NCBI RefSeq assembly: GCF_937873925.1
Contig: NZ_CALNAT010000028.1
Span: forward strand, 1-28,662
Reading direction: 5' to 3'
Length of the DNA stretch: 28,662 nt
Source of the DNA: an uncultured Proteiniphilum sp.
GTDB lineage: Bacteria > Bacteroidota > Bacteroidia > Bacteroidales > Dysgonomonadaceae
Numbering within the stretch: the first letter of the stretch is position 1; each line of letters opens with the position of its first letter. The notes under the pieces were generated by a model that saw nothing but the letters and a program-made list of their open reading frames with translations, had not been told where the DNA came from and made no database searches. Position numbers and translations under genes: made by a program. Shown here one piece after another: positions 16,202 through 23,581 of this stretch.

Positions 16202-16239
16202 CATACGATTTATTCACTTCGTGCATACGATTTATGCAC
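16202..16239. repeat. Tandem 22-nt repeat with inverted symmetry in the ettA leader
   Basis: CATACGATTTAT occurs at 16202-16213 and 16224-16235, a 22-nt period. The second copy is part of a 7-bp inverted repeat, GTGCATA-CGATT-TATGCAC (16221-16239). Both lie between the -7 box and the ettA start codon. Confidence 0.6.
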
Positions 16240-16274
16240 TGAATAACCACTGAGCCCAAATCTGAAACGGAGCA

Positions 16275-16282
16275 CAAAGATA
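16275..16282 (-). promoter_or_regulatory. -7 box of ettA
   Basis: The reverse strand reads TATCTTTG, followed by TGCTCCG. Predicted leader of about 105 nt. The -33 element is not clear. Confidence 0.45.
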
Positions 16283-16364
16283 ATGAAACTTTTGTTGTGA
16301 TAAATGATTATTTTTTTGAACTATTGCGTATATTTGTGCATTGTGAGTTGTTGTAAAGAAACTA

Positions 16365-16762
16365 GTGAAACAGGCAATTACATTCATATTAACATTGCTG
16401 TTGGTGAGCTGTTCGATACCAAGTAAACTGAACAAACAAATAGGCTAAAGTCAGCTTCTTTGGAAGTTTCCCCATTTAAGACTGAAGCGGGAATGAAAGC
16501 AGAATTAAAAGTACAGTTACTATTATCGAAATCAATATGAAGATGAACTTAAGACTATAATCAAGAAAAATCAATCAGAAAAGGAAGTCATTGGAATGCC
16601 AAACCTCAAAATTATGGAACTGGCGAATGTTTAGACGGTGGCCATACATTCTATACAGTATTTTTTCCCAATGGAAAAATTGAATCAATATATATAAGAT
16701 GCCGGATGTCAAAAAAATTTAGAAAGAATGACGACATACATTTCAATACTAAGAGGTATTAA
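16365..16762 (+). pseudogene. Decayed lipoprotein gene
   Basis: A GTG at 16365 starts VKQAITFILTLLLVSCSIPS, a lipoprotein signal peptide with an LVSC lipobox, but TAA follows at 16446-16448. The reading continues in another frame (SASLEVSPFKTEAGMKAEL), stops again, and then in a third frame reads GSHWNAKPQNYGTGECLDGG followed by TFYTVFFPNGKIESIYI, ending at TAA 16760-16762. Together these resemble a small secreted lipoprotein broken by at least two frameshifts. The family is not recognised. The tail overlaps the start of the DUF1697 gene by 35 bases in a different frame. Confidence 0.5.
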
Positions 16763-17288
16763 CGTAAGCGGACAAAAACTTATCAAAATGGACGCCCTAC
16801 GGAAATCTTATGAATGTTTGGGATTCGGTAACGTAACGACTTATCTGCAAAGCGGGAATATTATCTTTACAGGCAAAGACGCAGCACCGGAAGAACTGGC
16901 ACAAACCATATCAGGACAAATTGAAAAAGATTTCGGTTTTCAAGTGCCGATCATTGTATTGTCCACCGACAAGCTACAACAAATAATCAATGGTAATCCG
17001 TTTGTAAAAGACAATGACAAAAACAAGACTTTTTTACATATTACTTTTCTGTCTTCAACCCCGGATAAATACGACTTCAATACCATAGAAAAAAAGAAAC
17101 AGAGCGGTGAAGAAATATCCGTCACCAGCAACGCTGCTTACCTCTACTGCCCTAACGGATACGGCAGGTCAAAATTAAACAACAACTTTTTGGAAGCAAA
17201 ACTAAAAGTCATAGCAACAACAAGGAACTGGAAAACAACGAATGAACTTTTAAGAATAGCACAACAAATAACTGGAAAATATGATTAA
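16728..17288 (+). CDS. DUF1697 family protein
   Basis: 186 residues beginning MTTYISILRGINVSGQKLIK, then GFGNVTTYLQSGNIIFTG, which is the recognisable N-terminal signature of DUF1697 (RGINVGG..K..M..L, then V.TYIQSGNVvF). The C-terminal YGRSKLNNNFLEAKL and TTRNWKTTNELLRIAQ also match, giving a full-length member (usually 175-185). It is a cytoplasmic ferredoxin-like alpha/beta protein of unknown function. The ATG at 16728 has no strong ribosome site and sits within the end of the decayed lipoprotein gene. Confidence 0.9.
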   Translation: MTTYISILRGINVSGQKLIKMDALRKSYECLGFGNVTTYLQSGNIIFTGKDAAPEELAQTISGQIEKDFGFQVPIIVLSTDKLQQIINGNPFVKDNDKNKTFLHITFLSSTPDKYDFNTIEKKKQSGEEISVTSNAAYLYCPNGYGRSKLNNNFLEAKLKVIATTRNWKTTNELLRIAQQITGKYD

Positions 17289-17375
17289 ATAACTGACAAT
17301 AACCTAACTTATATTTTATCATTACCCTGTATTTTAGAAAACAACAAGAATAAACAATATAAAAAGGAGGTAATT

Positions 17376-17861
17376 ATGACAACCCAATCTGTTAATAAGA
17401 CAATATGTTGCCCGGAATTCAATCCTACTCAATGGGATGATAAAACAATAGAATGGCAGAATAAGAAATTCATAAAGCATCGGGTATTCACATTCTTCTA
17501 TATGCCTGTAAACTTTGGCAAGGTGATGAAAAAACTCGATAAAATTATTACTGAAGCCGGAGCACAAATACCAGATTCACTTTGCCTTTCAGATCATACA
17601 GGCAAATGGAATATGAACATCTATTTAGCAGTAGACAAAAGGATAGACAAGATAGAGAATACAACTTTAAGCGGGAAATATTTTAGCAAAGTATATGAAG
17701 GACCATTCAAAGATACAGGAAAATGGTGTAGTGATTATGAGAATATTGTTAAATCGAAAGGTCACGAAATAAAGAAGTGGTATATGTGGTATACAACATG
17801 CCCGAAATGTGCAAAAAAATATGGCAAAAACTATGTTGTAATACTATCCCAAATAGAATAA
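17376..17861 (+). CDS. GyrI-like / hydrolase-annotated small conserved protein
   Basis: 161 residues, cytoplasmic. It starts MTTQSVNKTICCPEFNPTQW and contains FFYMPVNFGKVMKKLDKII, SDHTGKWNMNIYLAVD, GKYFSKVYEGPFKDTGKW and WYTTCPKCAKKYGKNYVV. This set is highly conserved in a family often labelled hydrolase or GyrI-like small-molecule-binding; no catalytic role is established. The C-x2-C pair near the end and the CC pair near the start could bind metal. An unusually good Shine-Dalgarno sequence, AGGAGG, lies 7 bases before the ATG, which is not typical of Bacteroidota and fixes the start. Confidence 0.75.
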   Translation: MTTQSVNKTICCPEFNPTQWDDKTIEWQNKKFIKHRVFTFFYMPVNFGKVMKKLDKIITEAGAQIPDSLCLSDHTGKWNMNIYLAVDKRIDKIENTTLSGKYFSKVYEGPFKDTGKWCSDYENIVKSKGHEIKKWYMWYTTCPKCAKKYGKNYVVILSQIE

Positions 17862-17958
17862 TGGTATAACATTAAAGATTTGATTAATAAAATAGCAATC
17901 CTTCCCCTGTTATCCGCTTCTGTTGACAAGACGATACTCCGGGAAGCCGCCAATTATA

Positions 17959-18555
17959 ATGAAAACTACCAATAATAATAAATTTTTATCGGCATTACGA
18001 TTTGAACCATTGACTAAGAACAACTGGGATAAATTTGTCGAGCTTTTTGGGAATAAAGGAGCTTGTGGAAATTGCTGGTGTATGTTTTTCCGACTTTCAA
18101 AAACGGATTTTGAAAAAGGAAAAACAAATGACGGAAATAAAAATGCAATGAAACAACTTGTATGGAACAACCAGCCAACAGGCCTGCTTGGGTTTTATGA
18201 AGATTTACCAGTTGCCTGGTGTGCTTTTGCTCCGAGAAAGGATTTTCCTAAACTTCAGAAATCAAGGGTACACAAACCTATTGACGACAAACCCGTATGG
18301 TCTGTTCCCTGTACTTTCATTGCAAAAAATTTCCGAAGACAAGGTGTTTCTGTAGCGTTATTAAAAGGGCTTATTGACTATGCAAAAGAAAATCAAATTA
18401 AAATTATCGAGGCATACCCAACCATTCCGACCCAGGAAAAATTGTCCGATGCCTTTGCATGGATAGGTTTGTATAAATCATTTGAAAGAGCAGGGTTTAA
18501 AATCGTTGACCGGACTTCACAAAACCGCCCGATGGTTCGTTATTACATCGATTAA
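17959..18555 (+). CDS. GNAT-family N-acetyltransferase
   Basis: 198 residues from the ATG at 17959 (MKTTNNNKFLSALRFEPLTK). An upstream in-frame ATG at 17923 adds 12 residues with no family support. The acetyl-CoA-binding motif is seen as VPCTFIAKNFRRQGVSVALLKGLIDYA, which contains the R/Q-x-x-G-x-G/A-like pyrophosphate loop RRQGVS, and the last third (SFERAGFKIVDRT) is a standard GNAT ending. The N-terminal region contains GNCWCMFFRLSKTDFE, typical of a subfamily of uncharacterised GNATs with conserved cysteines. The substrate is unknown. No operon partner is obvious. Confidence 0.85.
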   Translation: MKTTNNNKFLSALRFEPLTKNNWDKFVELFGNKGACGNCWCMFFRLSKTDFEKGKTNDGNKNAMKQLVWNNQPTGLLGFYEDLPVAWCAFAPRKDFPKLQKSRVHKPIDDKPVWSVPCTFIAKNFRRQGVSVALLKGLIDYAKENQIKIIEAYPTIPTQEKLSDAFAWIGLYKSFERAGFKIVDRTSQNRPMVRYYID

Positions 18556-18646
18556 ACTATTTTTATCCACAATGAAACATCTCCAAAATTACAGAAGGAT
18601 ATCCCATGACGACATACCTCAATACGAACAAGATCCACGATATTTC

Positions 18647-18759
18647 GAATTATCGCTTATTTACGTGATATATTGAATTATTACACAAATATGCAATATG
18701 GTAGATTATTGCTTAAATATGCAATATTTCGGATTATTGCATAAACATGCAATATTTTG
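18647..18759. repeat. Four tandem 28/29-bp palindromic units upstream of satD (candidate operator array)
   Basis: Units at 18647-18674, 18675-18703, 18704-18731 and 18732-18759. Each holds a 20-bp dyad. The last is the best: TATTGCAT-AAAC-ATGCAATA with perfect 8-bp arms. The third has TATTGC/GCAATA; the second and first are progressively degenerate. A further ATTGC half-site follows at 18772. The array ends 2 bases before the -7 box of satD, so a bound regulator would cover the promoter. It is not CRISPR-like, since there are no spacers. Confidence 0.8.
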
Positions 18760-18761
18760 TT

Positions 18762-18769
18762 TAACTTTG
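18762..18769 (+). promoter_or_regulatory. -7 box of the satD-DUF3307 operon
   Basis: TAACTTTG matches TAnnTTTG. An imperfect ATTG -33 element (18736-18739) lies inside the last palindrome, 22 bases upstream. The ATG at 18797 would leave a leader of only about 20 nt. Confidence 0.55.
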
Positions 18770-18796
18770 TGATTGCAAATAATAAACTACCACATC

Positions 18797-19441
18797 ATGA
18801 TAGGAGTTATAAAAGGAGATATCATCGCATCAAGGAAACTGACAGATCAGGATAAATGGTTATTACCATTAAAAAATCTGTTGGCGCAATGGGGTAAAAC
18901 GCCCGAACAGTGGGAATTGGTTTGGGGTGATTTTTTTCAGGTAGAATTTGAGGATCCGGAAGAAGCACTCCGGAAAGCTCTCGCCATAAAGGTGCTGATA
19001 AAAAAAATAGCCCCGCTGAACGAGCGAAAGAAAATCAGTACTATAGATGTAAGAATAGGCATTGGTATAGGAGAAAAAACCTATTCAGGTGTAAAAATAT
19101 CAGAAAGCAATGGATCGGCATTCATCCATGCCGGAGAGCGATTTGATGCCCTGAAAAAGGAAAAAATCACCATGGGAATAAAAAGTCCCTGGTCGCTTTT
19201 TGATGAGGAGATCAATTTATATCTGAAATTAGCAGGCACTTTTATGGACAAATGGACCATCTCTTCAGCAGAGTTGATACATGCAGTACTTCAAAACAAT
19301 ACCTATACACAAGAAGAAATAGGGAAACTATTGGGTATAAAACAAAGCGGTGTAAGTGGAAGATGGAATCGGGCCAATGTGGAGGAGATAATGGAAGTAG
19401 AAAAGATGTATCGAAAAAAAATTAAAAAACTACTATCATGA
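18797..19441 (+). CDS. SatD-family protein with C-terminal helix-turn-helix
   Basis: 214 residues from the ATG at 18797; an upstream ATG at 18773 overlaps the promoter region and is unlikely. The N-terminus GVIKGDIIASRKL (D8), then WGDFFQVEF (D45), ALRKALAIKVLI, DVRIGIGIGEKTY and SNGSAFIHAGERFDAL match SatD proteins. This order also resembles class III nucleotidyl cyclases (DIvgST, GDgf, IGIhxGe, G-x-A-x-x-A-x-R). The C-terminal part YTQEEIGKLLGIKQSGVSGR looks like a helix-turn-helix. It overlaps the DUF3307 gene by 4 bases (ATGA). Named after S. mutans SatD of an acid-tolerance locus; the biochemical role is unknown. The palindromic array upstream suggests autoregulation. Confidence 0.85.
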   Translation: MIGVIKGDIIASRKLTDQDKWLLPLKNLLAQWGKTPEQWELVWGDFFQVEFEDPEEALRKALAIKVLIKKIAPLNERKKISTIDVRIGIGIGEKTYSGVKISESNGSAFIHAGERFDALKKEKITMGIKSPWSLFDEEINLYLKLAGTFMDKWTISSAELIHAVLQNNTYTQEEIGKLLGIKQSGVSGRWNRANVEEIMEVEKMYRKKIKKLLS

Positions 19442-20154
19442 CTTTACTCATCAAACTCATATTGGCTCACCTTATCGGAGATTTTTTATTGCAGCCGAAA
19501 TCCTGGGTAAAAGCGAAAGAGACTAAAAAACTCCGATCTCCAAAATTCTATCTGCATATTTTATTGCATGGCATATTATCTCTATGGATATTATGGAATT
19601 GGAATTACTGGCTTTTGGCTTTGCTACTGATGTTTGTACATGGGATAATCGATATAATAAAATTGTATGCTCAAAGAGAAGACAATAAACCCAAATGGTT
19701 TTTAATCGATCAGGGGTTGCATATCTTCAGTATTTTGGTTCTGTGGTATATTTGGGCTGAACCAACGATCAATTTTCATGAATGGTTCGAAAATATAAAT
19801 GTATGGGGTCACATAACAGCACTACTTTTTTTGACGGTAGTAAGTAGCATAATAATACAGGTTCTTATGTCCAATTGGTCAAAAGCCCTAAATGAGAGTA
19901 ATGACGCATCCCTGAACAATGCAGGCAAGTACATTGGCATATTAGAGCGATTATTTGTATTTACATTTATAATAGCCGGCAATTGGGGAGCTATCGGATT
20001 TTTGTTGGCTGCAAAATCGGTTTTTCGTTTTGGAGATTTAAGGGAATCTAAAGACAGAAAATTAACGGAATATATTCTGATCGGAACATTACTCAGCTTT
20101 GGTATAGCCATCGGTACGGCGATGCTTGTGCTAAAATTAAATGAAATAGAGTAA
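19438..20154 (+). CDS. DUF3307 domain membrane protein
   Basis: 238 residues with about six to seven hydrophobic segments. The DUF3307 signature is at the N-terminus: LAHLIGDFLLQPKSWVKAK followed by LHILLHGILS, VHGIIDIIKLY and IDQGLHIFSI, that is, several conserved His/Asp residues on membrane helices. The C-terminal half (LERLFVFTFIIAGNWGAIGF and AKSVFRFGDLRESKDRKLTE) is the extension common to Bacteroidota members. It is translationally coupled to satD (4-base overlap), implying joint function. A strong terminator follows at 20265. Function unknown. Confidence 0.88.
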   Translation: MTLLIKLILAHLIGDFLLQPKSWVKAKETKKLRSPKFYLHILLHGILSLWILWNWNYWLLALLLMFVHGIIDIIKLYAQREDNKPKWFLIDQGLHIFSILVLWYIWAEPTINFHEWFENINVWGHITALLFLTVVSSIIIQVLMSNWSKALNESNDASLNNAGKYIGILERLFVFTFIIAGNWGAIGFLLAAKSVFRFGDLRESKDRKLTEYILIGTLLSFGIAIGTAMLVLKLNEIE

Positions 20155-20264
20155 ATCAAGAATTAAAACGGATAATGAGTTGTTCAAAACAGTAGAAAGG
20201 AGTAAAACCGGAAGCCTCCTATATATTGAACAGAAATTATCTTAACATATTAGACAACTACAAT

Positions 20265-20295
20265 AAAAGGGATTAAACATTCAATCCCTTTTTTT
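20265..20295 (+). terminator. Rho-independent terminator of satD-DUF3307
   Basis: AAAAGGGATT (20265-20274) pairs perfectly with AATCCCTTTT (20283-20292) around an 8-nt loop, and the T-run continues to 20295 (TTTTTTT in all). It lies 110 bases after the DUF3307 stop. Confidence 0.88.
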
Positions 20296-20331
20296 GTTTT
20301 AATAAGGAACGATTGTAACAGGAAATTGGAG

Positions 20332-20742
20332 ATGAAAATTCATACGGCAAATTATATCGATACATTCATTGAAGTGGCAGAAGATACAAAAGTAAATCAG
20401 GGGACAATACCTCCGGTAAAAGATAAAAGAACCGTTGCGCAAATACAATACGAACTGATCAGCGGCAATCCCTACAGATACAGTTCCGACGACATTCTGT
20501 TTCAGGTATATGCGGAGAGGAACAACATACCGGAAAATGAATACAAACAGGCAAGAGAGCAATTCTTCTCAAAAGGACAACCCTGCTTTCGTGCTTCACC
20601 GTTGACCAAAAATTATGGTTTTGGCCTCCATAGTAACGGCGAAGGGAAGATCGCACTCTATGGAATGGAGACCGGAGCATATCGACAATTCTTAGCCGAC
20701 ACAACCATAAAAAAAGTAAAAGCAATGAAGTCCGGTAAATAA
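20332..20742 (+). CDS. DUF6157 family protein
   Basis: 136 residues, small, soluble and cytoplasmic. It contains the stretches TANYIDTFIEVAEDTKV, TVAQIQYELISGNPY, YSSDDILFQVYAERNNI, EQFFSKGQPCFRASPLTKNY and GKIALYGMET, all conserved in DUF6157. The ATG at 20332 (MKIHTANYIDTF) matches family N-termini; an in-frame TTG two codons earlier is not needed. No catalytic residues are known. It lies between a terminator and the dienelactone hydrolase gene (40 bases downstream), with which it may be co-transcribed. Confidence 0.85.
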   Translation: MKIHTANYIDTFIEVAEDTKVNQGTIPPVKDKRTVAQIQYELISGNPYRYSSDDILFQVYAERNNIPENEYKQAREQFFSKGQPCFRASPLTKNYGFGLHSNGEGKIALYGMETGAYRQFLADTTIKKVKAMKSGK

Positions 20743-20782
20743 AAAAGACAGATTTTCCACAAAATAAATCCATAATTTGAAC

Positions 20783-21526
20783 ATGAATAAATTAATTGCA
20801 ATAATATCGCTTATGGGCACCCTGCAAATAAGTTCGGCCCAGTCTCTGAAAACCGTCTCCTATACAGACGGAGCACAGGAATTGAATGGGTTGGTCACTG
20901 CCAATACAGGCCGGCAACTACCCGGCGTATTGATTCTTCCCGCATGGAAGGGAGTGGATAATGAAGCCAGAACAGCTGCCTTGGAATTGGAAAAAGAGGG
21001 TTATATTGCATTCATTGCGGATATCTACGGCAAAGGAAATATTCCCGAAGACAATGCATCCGCCGCAAAATTATCCGGCTCTTACAAAAACGACTATAAG
21101 GCATATCAGCACCGGATCGCAGTGGCGCTGGAACAACTGAAAAAGCAAGGCGCTTTGGCTGGTAAAATAGCTGTTATCGGTTATTGTTTCGGTGGCACGG
21201 GAGCCCTGGAAACGGCACGCGCAGGATTTGACGTACAGGGTGTCGTTTCAATACACGGGGGATTGGCCAAAGATGAAAACAGGCCGAATGTTCCGATAAA
21301 AACAAAAGTGTTGGTGGAACATCCGGCGGAAGATCAAAGCGTCTCCCGGAAAGATTATGACAACCTTGTGAAGGAACTGACCGAAGGCAATGCCGACTGG
21401 CAGATCATTGTATATGCCAATAGCGGACACACTTTCACCAACCCCGAATCGCATGAATACAACGAAATAATGGCCAAAAGAGCCTGGAAGCATACGTTGA
21501 TGTTCCTCGAAGAGGTCTTAAAATAA
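20783..21526 (+). CDS. Exported dienelactone hydrolase-family protein
   Basis: 247 residues with an N-terminal signal peptide (MNKLIAIISLMGTLQISSAQ), so probably periplasmic. The alpha/beta-hydrolase core has the nucleophile elbow GYCFGG with cysteine in place of serine, as in dienelactone hydrolases, and the catalytic histidine in ANSGHTFTNPES. The strand that normally carries the acid reads KVLVEHPAEDQSVS where relatives have VLxxHGADDxxV; an Asp is still present, but the preceding glycine is lost. The natural substrate is unknown; such exported members are common in Bacteroidota. The start is the ATG at 20783 rather than the TTG two codons earlier. Confidence 0.85.
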   Translation: MNKLIAIISLMGTLQISSAQSLKTVSYTDGAQELNGLVTANTGRQLPGVLILPAWKGVDNEARTAALELEKEGYIAFIADIYGKGNIPEDNASAAKLSGSYKNDYKAYQHRIAVALEQLKKQGALAGKIAVIGYCFGGTGALETARAGFDVQGVVSIHGGLAKDENRPNVPIKTKVLVEHPAEDQSVSRKDYDNLVKELTEGNADWQIIVYANSGHTFTNPESHEYNEIMAKRAWKHTLMFLEEVLK

Positions 21527-21654
21527 CGAAATAGTCGAATGTAATTGAACTTTTTCACGAATTCCAAAACAAAAAATAAAAAAACTCCGACAAAGAAAGA
21601 AGTGGCAGAATATATCTGAAAGCCTGCCGGAAAACAGAAAAAGAAGGAATTATT

Positions 21655-22547
21655 ATGGGTAAAATAAAAATCAACGATACTGACCTGGAGATAACCCGCC
21701 TCAATCTGGGCGGAAATGTATTCGGATGGACATTGGATGAAACCAAGTCCTTTGAAATCTTAGATAAATTCATTGAAAAGGGGGGAAACTTCATTGATAC
21801 TGCCGATACTTATCCCTGGTGGGTAAACGGAACAGGAGGATTGTCGGAAACCATTATAGGGAAATGGCTGAAATCAAGAGGCATGGTTTTGATATCAGCA
21901 AAAAACATATTCTCCAATCCGTAGATGAGTCGCTGCAACGGCTTCAGACCGACTATATCGACCTCTATTACACCCATTTTGATGATGAAAAAACGCCCGT
22001 CGAAGAAACATTATCCGCTTACGACGAAATGATAAAGGCCGGAAAAGTCCGCTATATAGCCGCTTCCAATGTTTCACCCGAAAGATTGACAGCCTCTTTT
22101 GAAGCGGCGGATAAAAACAATCTCCCCAAATATGTCGCTTTGCAACCCCATTACAATCTGGTAGAAAGGACAAAATATGAAAACGAATACCTGCCCTTGG
22201 TGGAAAAATACAATTTGAGTGTTTTTCCTTACTGGTCGTTGGCGGCAGGATTTCTGACAGGGAAATACCGTTCCGGAGCCGATTTCGGCAAGAGCGTCCG
22301 GGGTGCGGGAGCGAAACGATACCTGAACGAAAAAGGTTTTACCGTTTTGGATGCTTTGGATAAAGTTTCCGGAAAACACGGCACATCACAGGCAGCAGTC
22401 GCATTGGCCTGGCTTCTGGCTCAACCACATATCGGGGCACCCATTGCAAGTGCGACAAGCCAAAGCCAGTTGGAAACTTTGTTCGAAGCTACCAGACTAA
22501 ATTTGGATAAAGAAGATTTGGATTTACTGGATAATTCAAGTAAATAG
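21655..22547 (+). pseudogene. Aldo/keto reductase, inactivated by an internal out-of-frame deletion
   Basis: Frame 1 (21655 on) encodes the barrel start, ITRLNLGGNVFGWTLDET and NFIDTADTYPWWVNG, with catalytic D48 and Y53, up to IIGKWLKSRG. At about 21880 the sequence jumps to frame 3: HGFDISKKHILQSVDESLQR, then YIDLYYTHFDDEKTPVEETL, carrying the catalytic His, on to the end at 22547. Between SRG and HGFD family members have about 15-25 residues (NRD...VVIATKVG) that include the catalytic Lys. They are missing here and the frame is lost. Frame 1 ends 42 bases after the joint at TAG. The N-terminal ribosome site AAGGA is intact. Either a true pseudogene or an assembly error. Confidence 0.88.
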
Positions 22548-22595
22548 GCCAGCATTTCGCAAAGACCTTAGAGCGTTCTTGTAATGCTAAAAAAT

Positions 22596-22671
22596 AACTA
22601 TTTCGTTAAGCTAAATTAGCAAAGGGCAAACAAGTTTGTCCTTTGCCATAGAGAGAACTATTTCATTCAGC
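22596..22671. repeat. 60-bp-spaced direct repeat flanking a hairpin
   Basis: AACTATTTCGTTAAGC (22596-22611) and AACTATTTCATTCAGC (22656-22671) match at 14 of 16 positions and flank the hairpin at 22619-22646. Confidence 0.6.
22619..22646. terminator. Hairpin between the aldo/keto reductase and erm genes
   Basis: GCAAAGG (22619-22625) pairs with CCTTTGC (22640-22646); inside, G-T and CAAA/TTTG extend the stem to about 12 bp around a CAAG loop. It lies between the converging 3' ends of two genes, so a bidirectional terminator is plausible, but T-runs on either side are poor. Confidence 0.5.
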
Positions 22672-22716
22672 GAGTACAAATGTTGTTTGAAAGATATACA
22701 TTGCAGAAATCATTTT

Positions 22717-23517
22717 TTAGGATGGAATTTGTCCAGGAGCGACTTTTAACATCTCTATAAAACAGTTTGAAAATTGTTCGGAAGACAGGTGGGTAACCGC
22801 CTCATCCGGATTCAAACCATATCTCTCAGAAAGTTCTCTTATTTGTCGTTTTCTGAATATTTTCTTTAGAGCCGTACGCACGGGTAAATCGGGAAATTTC
22901 AATATAAAGCAAAGGAAATCAAAATATTTTTCTTTCATCCCAATACTTATACGAGGAGATTGTTTTTTGCTTATCTTCACCAAGGCCGACTGAACTGTTG
23001 GCGGCGGCATAAAACTGTCCGGAGGAACAGTATAGACCAGTCTCAAATCAAAAAACGTGTGGTAAAACACCACGTAAGGATTGAAAATATTTCTCTGAAA
23101 GAGTTTTTGAGCAGATTGTAATTGCATTACCAGGCTGCCTTTTACAAAAAATTCCACATTATGGAACATCAACGATCTAAGTATGTGCGACGTAATACCG
23201 TAAGGGATATTGGAAACCACTTTAAAACGTCTTTGAGGGATTGAAAACGTCCTGAAATCCGATTCAATAATAGTAAGATTTTTGTTGAGAGCAAACTTCG
23301 ATCTTAATTTTGCAACCAGGCGGGGATCATTTTCAATGGCTATCACATTTTCGGAATGCCTGACCAGATGGACCGTCAGGAATCCCTTTCCTGCACCAAT
23401 ATCCAAAACCAGATCATTTTTTTGTATTTCGGCTAATCGGATAGAATCTTTGATCAAACCGCTGTCCACAGTAAAGTGTTGTCCTGTAAACCTTACAGGC
23501 ACTTTGTTTTTTTTCAT
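22717..23517 (-). CDS. erm: Erm(F)-like 23S rRNA (adenine-2058-N6) dimethyltransferase
   Basis: Methylates A2058 of 23S rRNA and so confers resistance to macrolides, lincosamides and streptogramin B, if functional. 266 residues, the same length as Erm(F). It begins KVPVRFTGQHFTVDSGLIKD and has motif I VLDIGAGKGFLTVHL (residues 37-51), acidic AIEND (E62), D87 and motif IV NIPYGITS (103-110), then VFYHTFFDLRLVYTVPPDSF and MPPPTVQSALVKI. These are close to, but clearly different from, Erm(F). KsgA is excluded by the RFTGQHF start, the Erm-specific C-terminus (ALKKIFRKRQIRELSERYGL) and the family wording. All key residues are present. The 200-nt leader may be regulatory. Confidence 0.9.
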   Translation of the reverse strand: MKKNKVPVRFTGQHFTVDSGLIKDSIRLAEIQKNDLVLDIGAGKGFLTVHLVRHSENVIAIENDPRLVAKLRSKFALNKNLTIIESDFRTFSIPQRRFKVVSNIPYGITSHILRSLMFHNVEFFVKGSLVMQLQSAQKLFQRNIFNPYVVFYHTFFDLRLVYTVPPDSFMPPPTVQSALVKISKKQSPRISIGMKEKYFDFLCFILKFPDLPVRTALKKIFRKRQIRELSERYGLNPDEAVTHLSSEQFSNCFIEMLKVAPGQIPS

Positions 23518-23536
23518 TGTACATTTCTTTTGGATG

Positions 23537-23581
23537 AATACTGCACTGAAGAGGAATCACAGAAAAGTGACAGACAGTATT
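23537..23581 (-). promoter_or_regulatory. Two-tier hairpin before the erm start codon
   Basis: AATACTG (23537-23543) pairs with CAGTATT (23575-23581). Inside, TCAC (23557-23560) pairs with GTGA (23567-23570). The base of the stem is 20 bases from the erm ATG, close enough to affect ribosome access. Suggestive only. Confidence 0.35.

Larger units (their letters stand above)
16161..16364. other. Intergenic region upstream of ettA
   Basis: Holds the ettA promoter box and leader repeats (separate entries) and, on the plus strand, a TATATTTG -7-like box at 16329-16336 in front of the lipoprotein pseudogene. No gene is supported. Confidence 0.5.

Noticed and set aside
18571..18676. 34-codon plus-strand ORF (MKHLQNYRRISHDDIPQYEQ...)
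   Set aside because: It has no recognisable family and runs into the repeat array; not enough to call a gene.
18647..18759. CRISPR array
   Set aside because: The 28-bp units follow each other without spacers and are themselves palindromic and degenerate, and no cas genes are present.
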